From contig CASDVE010000022.1 of the NCBI GenBank assembly GCA_949284175.1, positions 1 through 49,208 on the forward strand: a stretch of DNA of 49,208 bases, written 5' to 3'. The position numbers and the translations under genes were made by a program. Shown here piece by piece: positions 16,001 to 23,251 of the stretch. Source of the stretch: an uncultured Eubacteriales bacterium. Its GTDB lineage: Bacteria; Bacillota; Clostridia; Lachnospirales; Lachnospiraceae. Position 1 is the first letter of the stretch. Each line of letters begins with the position of its first letter. A model generated the notes under the pieces. The model had not been told where the DNA came from. It saw nothing but the letters and a program-made list of their open reading frames with translations, and made no database searches.

Positions 16001-18215
16001 GTATGCCAAAGCAGTTGGTGGATTTGCAGGAGAGATCAACGGAGCTGTTATTGGAACATTGGATGACAATACAAAGGTAAGTCAGGTGGAAAACTTGCGA
16101 GCGGTTATTGGCGGTGAGTATGCTGGAGGATTCTTTGGACTTGCCGATGTGTCGGCGGTGGCAGAAGTGTCAAATGAGAATAAAACTTCCATCCTAGAAA
16201 GCCTATTAACACTTGGTTCTTTGGACGTTTTAGATGCGTTTCGCACTTACATTTATGATTCCAGTGTCATAGGGGCAAAAGAGGCAGGGCTTACGGTGAG
16301 TGCCAATGAGGGCAAAAAGTTGGAATATGAGAACAACCCCGTTTTTACAGGAAATGCTGGTGGCTTTGGTGGAACCTTGTTAAATGGTTCTGTAAAAAGA
16401 AGTTCTGTCAACAATCTACGTATGGTAGAAGGGCTAAATAATACGGGTGGTTTTATTGGACATTTAGGCAAAAGTGGACTGGTTGATTTGGATTCCCTTA
16501 ATCTTTTGGATCAACTGCTAGGAGCGAGTGTGGGCGTGTTAGATGTATTCGGTTCTCATGTGGAAGATTGTGTTGTGGATGGAATGAAAGAGGGATTCAC
16601 AGTGTCCAGTCAAAATGAAGAAATAAAAGCAAACCGTTCAGAAATTGCGGGAGGCTTTGCAGGCTTTGCGGATCTTGCCAAATTGGATGGAAATGAAGTA
16701 AAAAATTTAAAACAAGTATACAGTGGCAAAACAGCAGGAGGCTTTGCAGGGGAAACAAGTTTTGCATATTTAGCAAAAGTGAATGCCAATTCAGGGCTTG
16801 TGGAACTCTTATTTCAAGTGGTGGCAGGAGTGTTAGAGTTATTATATCTTGGAGAATTACAGTCAGGAAAGCCAATTCATATAGGATTGCTTATTATCTA
16901 TGTAGAAATTTTAGGTGATGGAGATGTACTAGAACTTAATGTGCTTGGATTGAAGATTAAGATTTCGTTGGATAAAGAAACAAGTGAGGAATACGATCTC
17001 GTTTCCGTAGAAATAGGCGATAGCAATATTAAGTTAAAGTGCGATAAAAACACTGGAGAACTGATAGGAGAAGCAAAAGATGAGATTACGATTTCTTTGA
17101 TCAAAGCAAACCGAACGAGAATCGCCGGTTGCTCTGTCAGTGGAATTGACATCGGGTATGATGTCTATGGCAGTGGAGCTGGAAATGATGAGAATGGCAA
17201 GAATGAAGATGGCTATTCAGGAGGTTTTGTTGGATATAACAACGAAGGACTTTTAAAAAATAACAAAATGATTCGAGCGGATGTAATCCGAGGTGAAAAA
17301 GAGAGGACAGGGGCTTTTACGGGTTCTTCTTCCTTAACCTCCAATTGGAGTTTTAATCAATTAAATGACATGGAAGGAGAGAATAACACCTATCAAATTT
17401 ATCGTGATTTAGATCCGAACTACAAGCAATTGGTAGCATGGAATGGTACTCTTTTATCTAGTCAACTTACTACGGATAGCACATGGAATATCTATACAGT
17501 AAACCATTTAACAGGCGTTTATGATGGTACTAATACAGGGAGTTTTAACGCTTTTACCATATGGAAAAATGCCTATATGAAGGATGCAAGTAGAAGAAAA
17601 TCCGTCAATGTATATCAAGAAGATGGACAGATGGCAGTTTTAATGAAGAATACACCGACGGAGCCAACAGAGCTAGAAGAAGGCGAAGAACCAGAGGATA
17701 TGCAGGATCCATGTAAAGATAAGGTCAATCTTAAGATTAAAAAGGTTTGGAAAGGTGATAGACAAGAAGAGCGTCCAGAAGAAATCACTTTACATATTAC
17801 TAGAACTTATAAAGATAGCAATGGAGCGGTGATAGAGGATTTGGATTTTAAAGAAATGATCACCTTAACAAAAGAAGATTATAGTTTAAAAAATGTTTGG
17901 GAAAAGACCATATCCAGTGATACGTTCACCGCATATAAAGTGATAGGTGATAAAAAATATTATTATACGTATTGGGTGAGTGAGGAAGCATTATCTGGAT
18001 ATACAACAGAGATCACCTATTCAGGGGAACATCAATACAGCATTATGGTTACCAATACCTATGCAAGGCAATCACTATTGCCGGATACAGGAGGAAGTGG
18101 CACAAGATTTCTTTATGCAACAGGAATTTTGCTTTTTGGAATTTTTGTCTATATGACCGATAAAAAGCGAAAAAATTCCTTTGATAAGATAGATATAAAA
18201 AATAAAGGAGGGTGA
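10083..18215 (+). CDS. Giant LPXTG surface adhesin with GLUG-like repeats and a Cna-B domain (pilus tip candidate)
   Basis: A 2,710-residue exported protein, the largest gene here. A signal peptide (basic MKIRKWKK then a hydrophobic segment) is followed by an acidic linker with short E-Q-E repeats (EIGTKEQEEVSENE, EIGIKEQEKTSENE). From about residue 480 to 2250 runs a long array of degenerate units of roughly 150-200 residues. Each has one or two AGGF/AGGY-[VI]-G turns, a leucine-rich stretch such as LLGLLNAV, and an SVxNLRxV-type strand; these resemble GLUG repeats of bacterial adhesins. Near the C-terminus a Cna-B domain (INLKIKKVWKGD-like start, YWVSEEALSGYTTEI) precedes the sorting signal LPDTG at 2666-2670, a membrane span and a basic tail. 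It is first in the pilin-sortase locus, so tip adhesin is the likely role. Confidence 0.85.
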   Translation: MKIRKWKKAFVWILTVSIMMQSIQSTLVYGMVKGTQVAISKEIGEQNTAIFPEYEKENTQENSTNEIGTKEQEEVSENEIGIKEQEKTSENETITEEQEKTKTLDISAIYQDGKIRIYHLKQLKAIGTNEPVRMTDNVEADFGTGEPVTVNGLDIVYSLDADYQLMNDIPLDTKQIWTLPEGFTGTFSGDKVEEEAPLYDEKTDTIYVYHNYQLLTLTSKKSETEPVMSKDTVPETFGMGNFLYPDGTEDGQNYLTYDKSHRYVLSKDFTEKMPSMLANKASNDMVLAEDEQLDGRDYPGQVYKEITEIKEDGTEETKKYILIGNELQLRAIGTNKHVTPRVYTTIRLLGIPLGTVPYYPGDADFGLTKDYEGESYSYYDDKNSSRNELMNADFGADGLLDGIIKLLELIFGALAGASLCGTDEAGRPDTSKGQVQLELEYKDLLYSSDANYIIFRNIDLSSDVTTVDGNGDGKENDWIPLLLSGNMEGRLQMEEGNPIKISNIHVTQQGELDPTTTRGLGFFGSISSKTITDGKESGRSAGTTVVKNISLDQVSIENQSTIVADVDETLISGLLKVVGGLLGGLLGFADDILGDLTGLINELLGLDINIGGLEDLGDVLEAILTVQKESDDIFATGSFAGRVVGDVSIENCHVSNATVSNVMGMTGGFVGYTEGTEEYDLLSMGLGGVSNILANVLNILPGIGLGDLITVLLENGLSVDKLIPIGYKKANFINCSVQLKDGTIGNENQAYSGGFVGVQIATEMDTCMVGGLQSVTAKTGAGGFAGIERDDIVHGLLTDNIGVTLYDFNTKSIQSNCVATNQGVTVVKGVQSVDETVMASDSIVVKAIGSYAGGFNGAMTNSVSQSCCIVNIQLVSAMNYAGGFSGIATIGYETSLGEQEEKTLLGALTDIIINLLTNKEIEDMTEEEQKYANLLLNLAGLEPSELFECQVEGKDLQVAVTNEFAGGFIGKGEGIKITPKPEEEQQSGKKNSVKNLSSVTAKQYAGGLVGSIGTANIIGLLNQTVGIGGYLPFEMNETDIQGVEQGYSVIAEEKYAGGIAGLAVGGTVDSITAENLRSVSAGNYAGGFAGRAGTADLTNVGGLNLLGLIKIDNLLSLAEGVAIEITNVEVIGIDGANSGNSNDEETIKNGYTVSSTGQVSAMDTEAVMAGGFISEVAGSTITNSHVRNLQMVKAITSDEKETYAGGFIGGSHTGGLVGLAQEDEDGKLTLPAILDINTLLDVIPYLLPEYNNCTTSFTSNNGNPQMIAQTAGGFVGEMESGVVDNSVRGETDAYAVYGLERVQGVDYAGGFGGKVHAGGVASSDGLKLLGGVLDIDLSLDQLLGVLNVYVPSINSAGVSSAKDGFTVEAAAKDSSAGGYIGYGSGVQIKNSDVTSLKHTIVTPPADGLESANADNYFDQGQSTYAVRGGRYAGGYIGCLDIDSAASIGGGIDLLGNLLDLTNVLGALDVVVSTVENSDVSGVVGGFSVLADGENINDEQIGQAGGYAGKISGGHIKNCDVKNFNYIIGQEMAGGYVGLLEPGDVASVLDEGSVTGIEGLLEAQGNLLTLVQAFVPNIKNSQTRAVPCGGVVRAEGFSIGMTRGIAGGYVGYNHGGQITGKVSDIEGAEKECAVYRLRSVYGKEFAGGFTGLMETADVGSTGNLKVLFGILSTDNLLGLLNAVYPTEKNTAVYGPLRGLDMDTWNAWVEYIGKNGVYGEDLPMTSVSSEEELKERINIYAYGYTVKAGRNEAGSSRMEAGIAGGYVGEMYSGVVTNAHAYDVKQVISYKSAGGFAGEMVTGGVAQVGKVSLLGLNLTGTLNAVQTFVPVIKNSSVTGYQSGIRIRATGISQTEQSETIKKVGYAGGYVGYMVGGQIWGNEQERCFVHKLRRVDGTNWVGGYAGKIDPGSAVALDSASSEGLLGGLLQHLIGTPDDLLSLLNATLSTITSADVKAWNEWGIIVNGAYFDGTANTRYAKAVGGFAGEINGAVIGTLDDNTKVSQVENLRAVIGGEYAGGFFGLADVSAVAEVSNENKTSILESLLTLGSLDVLDAFRTYIYDSSVIGAKEAGLTVSANEGKKLEYENNPVFTGNAGGFGGTLLNGSVKRSSVNNLRMVEGLNNTGGFIGHLGKSGLVDLDSLNLLDQLLGASVGVLDVFGSHVEDCVVDGMKEGFTVSSQNEEIKANRSEIAGGFAGFADLAKLDGNEVKNLKQVYSGKTAGGFAGETSFAYLAKVNANSGLVELLFQVVAGVLELLYLGELQSGKPIHIGLLIIYVEILGDGDVLELNVLGLKIKISLDKETSEEYDLVSVEIGDSNIKLKCDKNTGELIGEAKDEITISLIKANRTRIAGCSVSGIDIGYDVYGSGAGNDENGKNEDGYSGGFVGYNNEGLLKNNKMIRADVIRGEKERTGAFTGSSSLTSNWSFNQLNDMEGENNTYQIYRDLDPNYKQLVAWNGTLLSSQLTTDSTWNIYTVNHLTGVYDGTNTGSFNAFTIWKNAYMKDASRRKSVNVYQEDGQMAVLMKNTPTEPTELEEGEEPEDMQDPCKDKVNLKIKKVWKGDRQEERPEEITLHITRTYKDSNGAVIEDLDFKEMITLTKEDYSLKNVWEKTISSDTFTAYKVIGDKKYYYTYWVSEEALSGYTTEITYSGEHQYSIMVTNTYARQSLLPDTGGSGTRFLYATGILLFGIFVYMTDKKRKNSFDKIDIKNKGG

Positions 18216-18276
18216 AAAAGAAAGGAATCATATAAAAGTTGATAGGGTATTTATTAGGAAAAGGAGAATTAGGAGT

Positions 18277-19791
18277 ATGAAAATAATTAAGAGGATGATG
18301 GCAGTTATGTTGTCATTGACAATGATTTTGTCAATGGGGTTTACAACATCAGCTAAAGGAACAGGAAGTTTAACAGTAAAGATTGCAAATGGTTCCAATC
18401 AGCAGTCTTTAAACAAGCAAACAATAAAACTATATCGTTTATTTGATATAACATCAGCAGATGCAGAGGATTTAAAAGATCCAGCTAATTATGAGGTAAA
18501 TAGTGAGTATACAGACATCTTAAAAGGGGCATTAGAGCTTACAGAACAAAATGATACAAAGATCTTTGAAGCATTAAGTAAGATGGAAGATCATGGAATT
18601 GGAATCAATGTCTTTGCAGAAAAGTTCACACAGTTAGCATTAGCTCAAAAGATAGAAGCTGATGTAACAAAAAAAATAACAGAAGATGTGACAGCGGTGA
18701 CGTTTGATAGTCTGCCAATCGGTTATTATCTTGTCTATCAAACAGGAACGAAAAAATTACAATCCTCTTTAGTTACCATAGCCAATCCAAATGGTGAAAC
18801 AATTGTTTATTTAAAAGGCGATGCTCCAGATGTTGAAAAAACAGTGGAAGAGGATACGGCAGAAGTTGGAAAGGTTGTAAAATATGAAGTAAAGACAGAA
18901 CTTCCAGATACAACAGGGTATGAGGGATACACATTTAGAATTCATGATACCTTGACAGATGGGTTGGATTTTTCAGATGAAACAGGAAAGGTGACAACAG
19001 GGTCAAGCATCCAGTATCCAATGAACGTGAGAATTGAAGGGACAGATGTTAATCAGATGATGGATGCAGAATTTGAAGGAGGTAATTATCGTTCTATCAC
19101 CCTTGATTTATCAGAATTTGTAAGAAGTCATCAGGAGCATAAAGGAAAGAATATTATTATCACTTACTATGCAAAGGTAAATACTAACGCAGTCATAAAA
19201 AATTACAATAAAGCATTTGTTGAGTATGGAAATGATCCAGATAACACAACAGATTCCACACCAGATGTGGTTGTTGTTAATACCTATGAATTAAAAATTA
19301 AGAAGATTGATCCAGATGGCAACTTATTAGAGGGAGCAACTTTTGCTTTATATCGTACAGAGGAAGAAGCTAATGCAAATAATACGGATAATGCCATTCG
19401 TGTATCTGGAGGAAATGGTTCCTATGTTGTCGATCCATCCGGCACAAATTATGAGATGGTATCTGAAACAGCTGATCTAGGGGGATATAACTTAGTAGTA
19501 AGAGGCTTGGATGCAGGAACTTATTACTTAGTAGAAACAAAAGCCCCAGAAGGTTATGCAAGAGGGGACGGTTTTATTCCTGTTACGATTGTGAAGGTGG
19601 ATGATGATACTTTTACAATTAATGATAAAGATGGAAATGGATATATTATTGAAGTTATCAATAATATTGGAAGTCTTCTTCCAGGAACTGGTGGCATGGG
19701 TACCATGATCTTTACTGCCATCGGCGTTGTTTTAATTCTTGGAGTAGCAGGAAGTTTTGTCATAAGCCGTAGAAAAAAATCTGAAGAATAA
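18277..19791 (+). CDS. Major (backbone) pilin, isopeptide-forming, LPXTG type
   Basis: A 504-residue precursor with a signal peptide cleaved near TTSAKG, an N-terminal pilin domain, a middle isopeptide D2-type domain (VEKTVEEDTAEVGKVVKYEV), and a C-terminal SpaA/Cna-B domain with the E-box YYLVETKAPEGY. LPGTG at 468-472 is followed by a membrane span and RRKKSEE. The lysine used for polymerisation is probably in IVYLKGDAP, the counterpart of the VYPKN pilin motif. The class C sortase downstream would link subunits head to tail. The start has AAAAGGAG upstream. It is 61 bp from the adhesin gene, so both are probably cotranscribed. Confidence 0.88.
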   Translation: MKIIKRMMAVMLSLTMILSMGFTTSAKGTGSLTVKIANGSNQQSLNKQTIKLYRLFDITSADAEDLKDPANYEVNSEYTDILKGALELTEQNDTKIFEALSKMEDHGIGINVFAEKFTQLALAQKIEADVTKKITEDVTAVTFDSLPIGYYLVYQTGTKKLQSSLVTIANPNGETIVYLKGDAPDVEKTVEEDTAEVGKVVKYEVKTELPDTTGYEGYTFRIHDTLTDGLDFSDETGKVTTGSSIQYPMNVRIEGTDVNQMMDAEFEGGNYRSITLDLSEFVRSHQEHKGKNIIITYYAKVNTNAVIKNYNKAFVEYGNDPDNTTDSTPDVVVVNTYELKIKKIDPDGNLLEGATFALYRTEEEANANNTDNAIRVSGGNGSYVVDPSGTNYEMVSETADLGGYNLVVRGLDAGTYYLVETKAPEGYARGDGFIPVTIVKVDDDTFTINDKDGNGYIIEVINNIGSLLPGTGGMGTMIFTAIGVVLILGVAGSFVISRRKKSEE

Positions 19792-19854
19792 GTTACATAA
19801 AATAATAAAAATATAAAGTTTTTAGTTGGTTGTCTTTGTATGGGTAATCATATG

Positions 19855-19895
19855 GGATAGGATATTTTAGGATAAGGGTCTTAAGTATCCTATCC
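19855..19895 (+). terminator. Hairpin between pilin and sortase genes (likely attenuator)
   Basis: A perfect 10-bp stem (GGATAGGATA with TATCCTATCC) with a 21-nt loop lies in the 132-bp gap. No T run follows. It probably stabilises pilin mRNA or limits sortase and basal pilin expression. Confidence 0.55.
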
Positions 19896-19923
19896 TATTA
19901 TAAATAACAATAGGGAGAATGGA

Positions 19924-20805
19924 ATGAAAGGAAAGAAAAATAAAAAAAGAAGAGTATTTGATAGTATCCGCATATTAGTTCTTTTGGTTGCATTCTCCGT
20001 ATTGTTATATCCAACGGTGAGCAACTATTTATATGAAAAGAAAAGCACAAAAGTTGTTGCCTATTATGATGAGAATGTAGAAACGTTGGAGGAAAAGGAA
20101 AAAGAAACTATCATAAAAAAAGCGGAGGAATACAATAAAAAGTTAGCAAAAGGAACTTCTATCTCCGATCCATTTTCCACTGTAAAAGGAGAGATGGATG
20201 GGACGTATAAAAACTTATTAAATATCAATGGTGCTGGCATGATGGGCTATATTACCATTCCTAAAATCAAAGTGGAATTGCCCATTTATCATGGAACAAC
20301 AGAAGAAGTGTTGCAGGCAGGAGTGGGACACTTTGAAGGAACATCCTTGCCAGTTGGTGGAACAAGCACCCATACCGTCTTAACAGGTCATCGAGGCTTG
20401 CCGTCTAAAAAGTTGTTTACAGATTTGGATCAGCTGGGGATTGGTGATATTTTCTATATTAAAATATTGGATCAAACCCTTGCCTATCAAGTGGATCAGA
20501 TCGTAACGGTAAAACCAGAACAAACGGATGGATTATCGGTTGTAAAAGGAAAAGATTATGCAACCCTTGTTACTTGTACACCTTATGCGGTCAACACCCA
20601 TCGACTTTTAATCAGAGGACATCGCATCCCTTATGAAGAAGCGATAGAACAGGTAGAAGATGAAGTAAAAGTGGCATTGCCGTTTGAAATTAAAGTATTG
20701 ATTGGGGCATTGCTTTTATTAGTAAGTATTTTCCTAACAAGTTGGATAGTAAAAAGGAAACGGGATAAGAAGAATGATAGGAGAGAAAAGCATGAGAAAA
20801 AATAA
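19924..20805 (+). CDS. srtC: Class C (pilin-polymerising) sortase
   Basis: A 293-residue membrane transpeptidase. It has an N-terminal membrane span, the class C lid motif DPF in ISDPFSTVKGE, catalytic His156 in LTGHRGLP, Cys218 in TLVTCTPY and the arginine in HRLLIRGHR. The C-terminal membrane span followed by KRKRDKK is typical of class C. It would join backbone pilins through lysine isopeptide bonds and attach the flanking adhesins. Its end overlaps the next gene by 14 bp, so translation is probably coupled. Confidence 0.92.
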   Translation: MKGKKNKKRRVFDSIRILVLLVAFSVLLYPTVSNYLYEKKSTKVVAYYDENVETLEEKEKETIIKKAEEYNKKLAKGTSISDPFSTVKGEMDGTYKNLLNINGAGMMGYITIPKIKVELPIYHGTTEEVLQAGVGHFEGTSLPVGGTSTHTVLTGHRGLPSKKLFTDLDQLGIGDIFYIKILDQTLAYQVDQIVTVKPEQTDGLSVVKGKDYATLVTCTPYAVNTHRLLIRGHRIPYEEAIEQVEDEVKVALPFEIKVLIGALLLLVSIFLTSWIVKRKRDKKNDRREKHEKK

Positions 20806-22609
20806 GTGGATAAGGGGTTTGCTGTTTTTCATTGCCCTGTTTGTGCTCCTAGTTGAAATTGGGAATGGAAACGTGCAAGCAAGTGGGAAGGAAGGCTCTT
20901 TGACAATTGATTATCATGAGATGACAAAAAATAATATGGAAATTCCCCTTGTAAATGCAACCTTTTCTCTCTATCAAGTGGGGACGTATGAAAATGGGGA
21001 GTATCAGCTAGAAACATCAGTTCAAAACTCCAATTTTACAACAAAGAAGTTAAACCAGTTGAATAACATGATAGCATCAAAACAGGAGGAACAGGCAAAG
21101 GAGTTATTAAGATTTTTATTAGAGAATGACATAAAAGGTCAGGTAAGGCAGACGGGAAGTGACGGAAGGGCTACATTTACAAACTTAGAAGAAGGGATGT
21201 ATCTTGTGGCACAAACAGAGGAACTGGGATATGAAAAAGGGATTTTTCGTTCCTCTCCGTTTTTTATCAGCATTCCTTTTGAAGAAGAGGGAGAAAAGAA
21301 ATATGATGTGACCGTCAACACGAAAAATGAGTGGATTCCAGAAGAAGAATTGACAACCATTGGGCTACGTGATCTAACGATTTATACAGGAGGAAATGAA
21401 GAGAGCGGGGAACTGGATGGCTTTCCAACACCACGATATATAGGGATTACGCAGGATACAGAATTTCAAGTGGATGGGGAAATATGGAATGTAAAGGAAA
21501 AGGGGTATCCTTTTGATGTGATCTATACCTTTGGAGAAGAAGAGTCGGATCTGAGTGTGAAGGATATAAAAAAATATGCAAAAGAGGATACGAAATCAGG
21601 GCTTTATGTGGCACATATTATTCCGAAAAAAAGAAGAAGTGTAATAAAAAAAAGAGAAACACCAGTGGAAGAATTTCGCAAGGTTTCTTTTGAAGAGGCA
21701 ATTCTTACAGTGCGAGATGTGGATAATGAAGAGAGTAACAAACAAGTAGGTGTCATTGTCAGTGAGGCAGAGGAAAAGTCGGGAAATATAGAGTATTTGA
21801 CGCCTGTACAACAAGAGGAGTTAGAACGTGGGTTAGGAGTGGTATTCATACCAAAAGATTCTAAGATATCAGTGAATGGGGATGATACATTGGGAATGGT
21901 AGGTGTTGATGAGTCCGCTTTGTTATTTGACCCGTTATTGTATTACAACATTAAAAATGAAGAAACAGGTAATTATATATTGGAAGATCGGGCAGGTGCC
22001 AATTTGAAAAAGCAAGGTATCAGTTTAGAGAATCGAAAATATGAATCCCGTTATCTGGATCTGGTGGAAAATGAAGATGGTAACTTATGGTTATCTTCCA
22101 CAAAAGGGAGTATTATCTATTGGCCATATCCAGAAGGAACTAATAAAAATACAAAGTTTCATCTTTTTCACTATCGGAATTTATTCAGAGAATATGGAAT
22201 CAAAGGGAATATGGAGTTAAGAGAAGCTATTCGTGTTGCAACAGAGGAACAGATTGAAGTGAAAAATACAGATTATGGAGTTCGTTTCTTCGTGCCACAA
22301 GGAGGGTTTGGACCGTTTGTATTGTCGTGGAGAGAGGAAGGGGAAAAAAATCAAGAAATACCAGATGATGAAAAGACACCAGAGGAAAACACCGTGCAAG
22401 TGGAAGAAAAAATACCAGAAGAAAATACAACACAAGTAGGGGAACAAAAGACACCAGAACAGGAAGATAAACCAAACTGGATTCAGGTAAAGACAGGAGA
22501 TAGAGTACCACTTCTTCTTTTAACGATAGCATTTTTTGCTAGTTTTATTGGGATTATAGTGTCCCTTTACCACAAAAAAAAAGAAAAAATAGAAGGCATC
22601 AAGTTATAA
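20792..22609 (+). CDS. Minor/basal pilin with a non-canonical sorting motif
   Basis: A 605-residue exported protein. A signal peptide ends near VQASGKEG, and a SpaA-like pilin domain follows (GRATFTNLEEGMYLVAQTEELGY). The region at about 440-530 (SSTKGSIIYWPYPEGTNKN through FVPQGGFGPFVLSW) resembles a domain I recall from other Lachnospiraceae surface proteins, with no function known to me. A proline/glutamate-rich stalk with repeated IPEENT/TPEENT precedes the tail. The sorting signal reads QVKTGD instead of LPXTG, then a membrane span and KKKEK. A basal pilin is often anchored by a different housekeeping sortase, which may explain this. ATG 20792 follows GGAGAG; an ATG at 20774 is less well placed. 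Confidence 0.78.
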   Translation: MRKNKWIRGLLFFIALFVLLVEIGNGNVQASGKEGSLTIDYHEMTKNNMEIPLVNATFSLYQVGTYENGEYQLETSVQNSNFTTKKLNQLNNMIASKQEEQAKELLRFLLENDIKGQVRQTGSDGRATFTNLEEGMYLVAQTEELGYEKGIFRSSPFFISIPFEEEGEKKYDVTVNTKNEWIPEEELTTIGLRDLTIYTGGNEESGELDGFPTPRYIGITQDTEFQVDGEIWNVKEKGYPFDVIYTFGEEESDLSVKDIKKYAKEDTKSGLYVAHIIPKKRRSVIKKRETPVEEFRKVSFEEAILTVRDVDNEESNKQVGVIVSEAEEKSGNIEYLTPVQQEELERGLGVVFIPKDSKISVNGDDTLGMVGVDESALLFDPLLYYNIKNEETGNYILEDRAGANLKKQGISLENRKYESRYLDLVENEDGNLWLSSTKGSIIYWPYPEGTNKNTKFHLFHYRNLFREYGIKGNMELREAIRVATEEQIEVKNTDYGVRFFVPQGGFGPFVLSWREEGEKNQEIPDDEKTPEENTVQVEEKIPEENTTQVGEQKTPEQEDKPNWIQVKTGDRVPLLLLTIAFFASFIGIIVSLYHKKKEKIEGIKL

Positions 22610-22656
22610 ACTTACAAAGATTCTGGCACTATCCATTGGCGTCAAACTCATATTTG

Positions 22657-22692
22657 TTTCAATTGAAAATTCGCTTGGATCCTTTGTATAAT
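22657..22692 (+). promoter_or_regulatory. mtlF promoter with perfect palindrome over the -35 box
   Basis: TTGAAA (22663-22668) and TATAAT (22687-22692) are 18 bp apart. A perfect 12-bp palindrome, TTTCAATTGAAA (22657-22668), ends in the -35 box. Box sequences, spacing and the bases after the -10 (TATAATAAAnACAT) match the mtlA promoter, so the two units are probably coregulated. Confidence 0.68.
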
Positions 22693-22777
22693 AAAGACAT
22701 CAAAAGGAACAAGAAACAAGATAGAATCTAGGTTCTAAAGTGATCAAGATAGATGGAAGAGTATTTGGAGGTGCACT

Positions 22778-23251
22778 ATGTTTTTTAAAAAGAAAGTGGA
22801 AAAAAAGGAAGAAAGCACAATTTTAAAGAGAGAAAACATTCGATTAGATTGCAAGGTCGCATCAAAAGAAGAGGCTATTAAAGCAGTGGGACAGATGCTT
22901 TGTGATTCTGGATATGTGGATGAAACTTATATTGCTGGAATGTTAGAACGTGAAAAAACATTTGCAACCTATATCGGAAATGGAATTGCCATTCCTCACG
23001 GAACAAATGAAGTGAAAAAGTCAGTAAAAAAATCAGGAATTGCGGTGATGGTTGTTCCAGACGGTGTTGAATGGGGAAGTGATGGAACGGCTAGAATGAT
23101 TATTGGTATTGCCGGTGTTGGTGATGAACATTTGGAGATTCTTGCCAATATCGCAGAAAATCTTTCCACAGAAGAAGAGGTGGAAGCACTGATTTTGGCT
23201 CATGATAAAGAGAAAATTTATAATATTTTTGTAGGAGGTAGTGATGTATGA
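22778..23251 (+). CDS. mtlF: Mannitol PTS EIIA component MtlF
   Basis: A 157-residue cytoplasmic phosphocarrier that passes phosphate from HPr to the EIIB domain of MtlA. It has a basic N-terminal extension of about 18 residues (MFFKKKVEKKEES), then the EIIA-mannitol fold with the phosphorylated His74 in IGNGIAIPHGTNE. GGAGGTG precedes the ATG. Its stop overlaps the start of the next gene (ATGA), so the two are translationally coupled. In related bacteria mtlF usually follows mtlR directly; here 13 kb of pilus genes lie between. Confidence 0.9.
   Translation: MFFKKKVEKKEESTILKRENIRLDCKVASKEEAIKAVGQMLCDSGYVDETYIAGMLEREKTFATYIGNGIAIPHGTNEVKKSVKKSGIAVMVVPDGVEWGSDGTARMIIGIAGVGDEHLEILANIAENLSTEEEVEALILAHDKEKIYNIFVGGSDV

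Noticed and set aside
10083..18215. Repeat array considered as a CRISPR or DNA-level tandem repeat
   Set aside because: The repetition is at protein level and degenerate; no regularly spaced identical DNA repeats are present.
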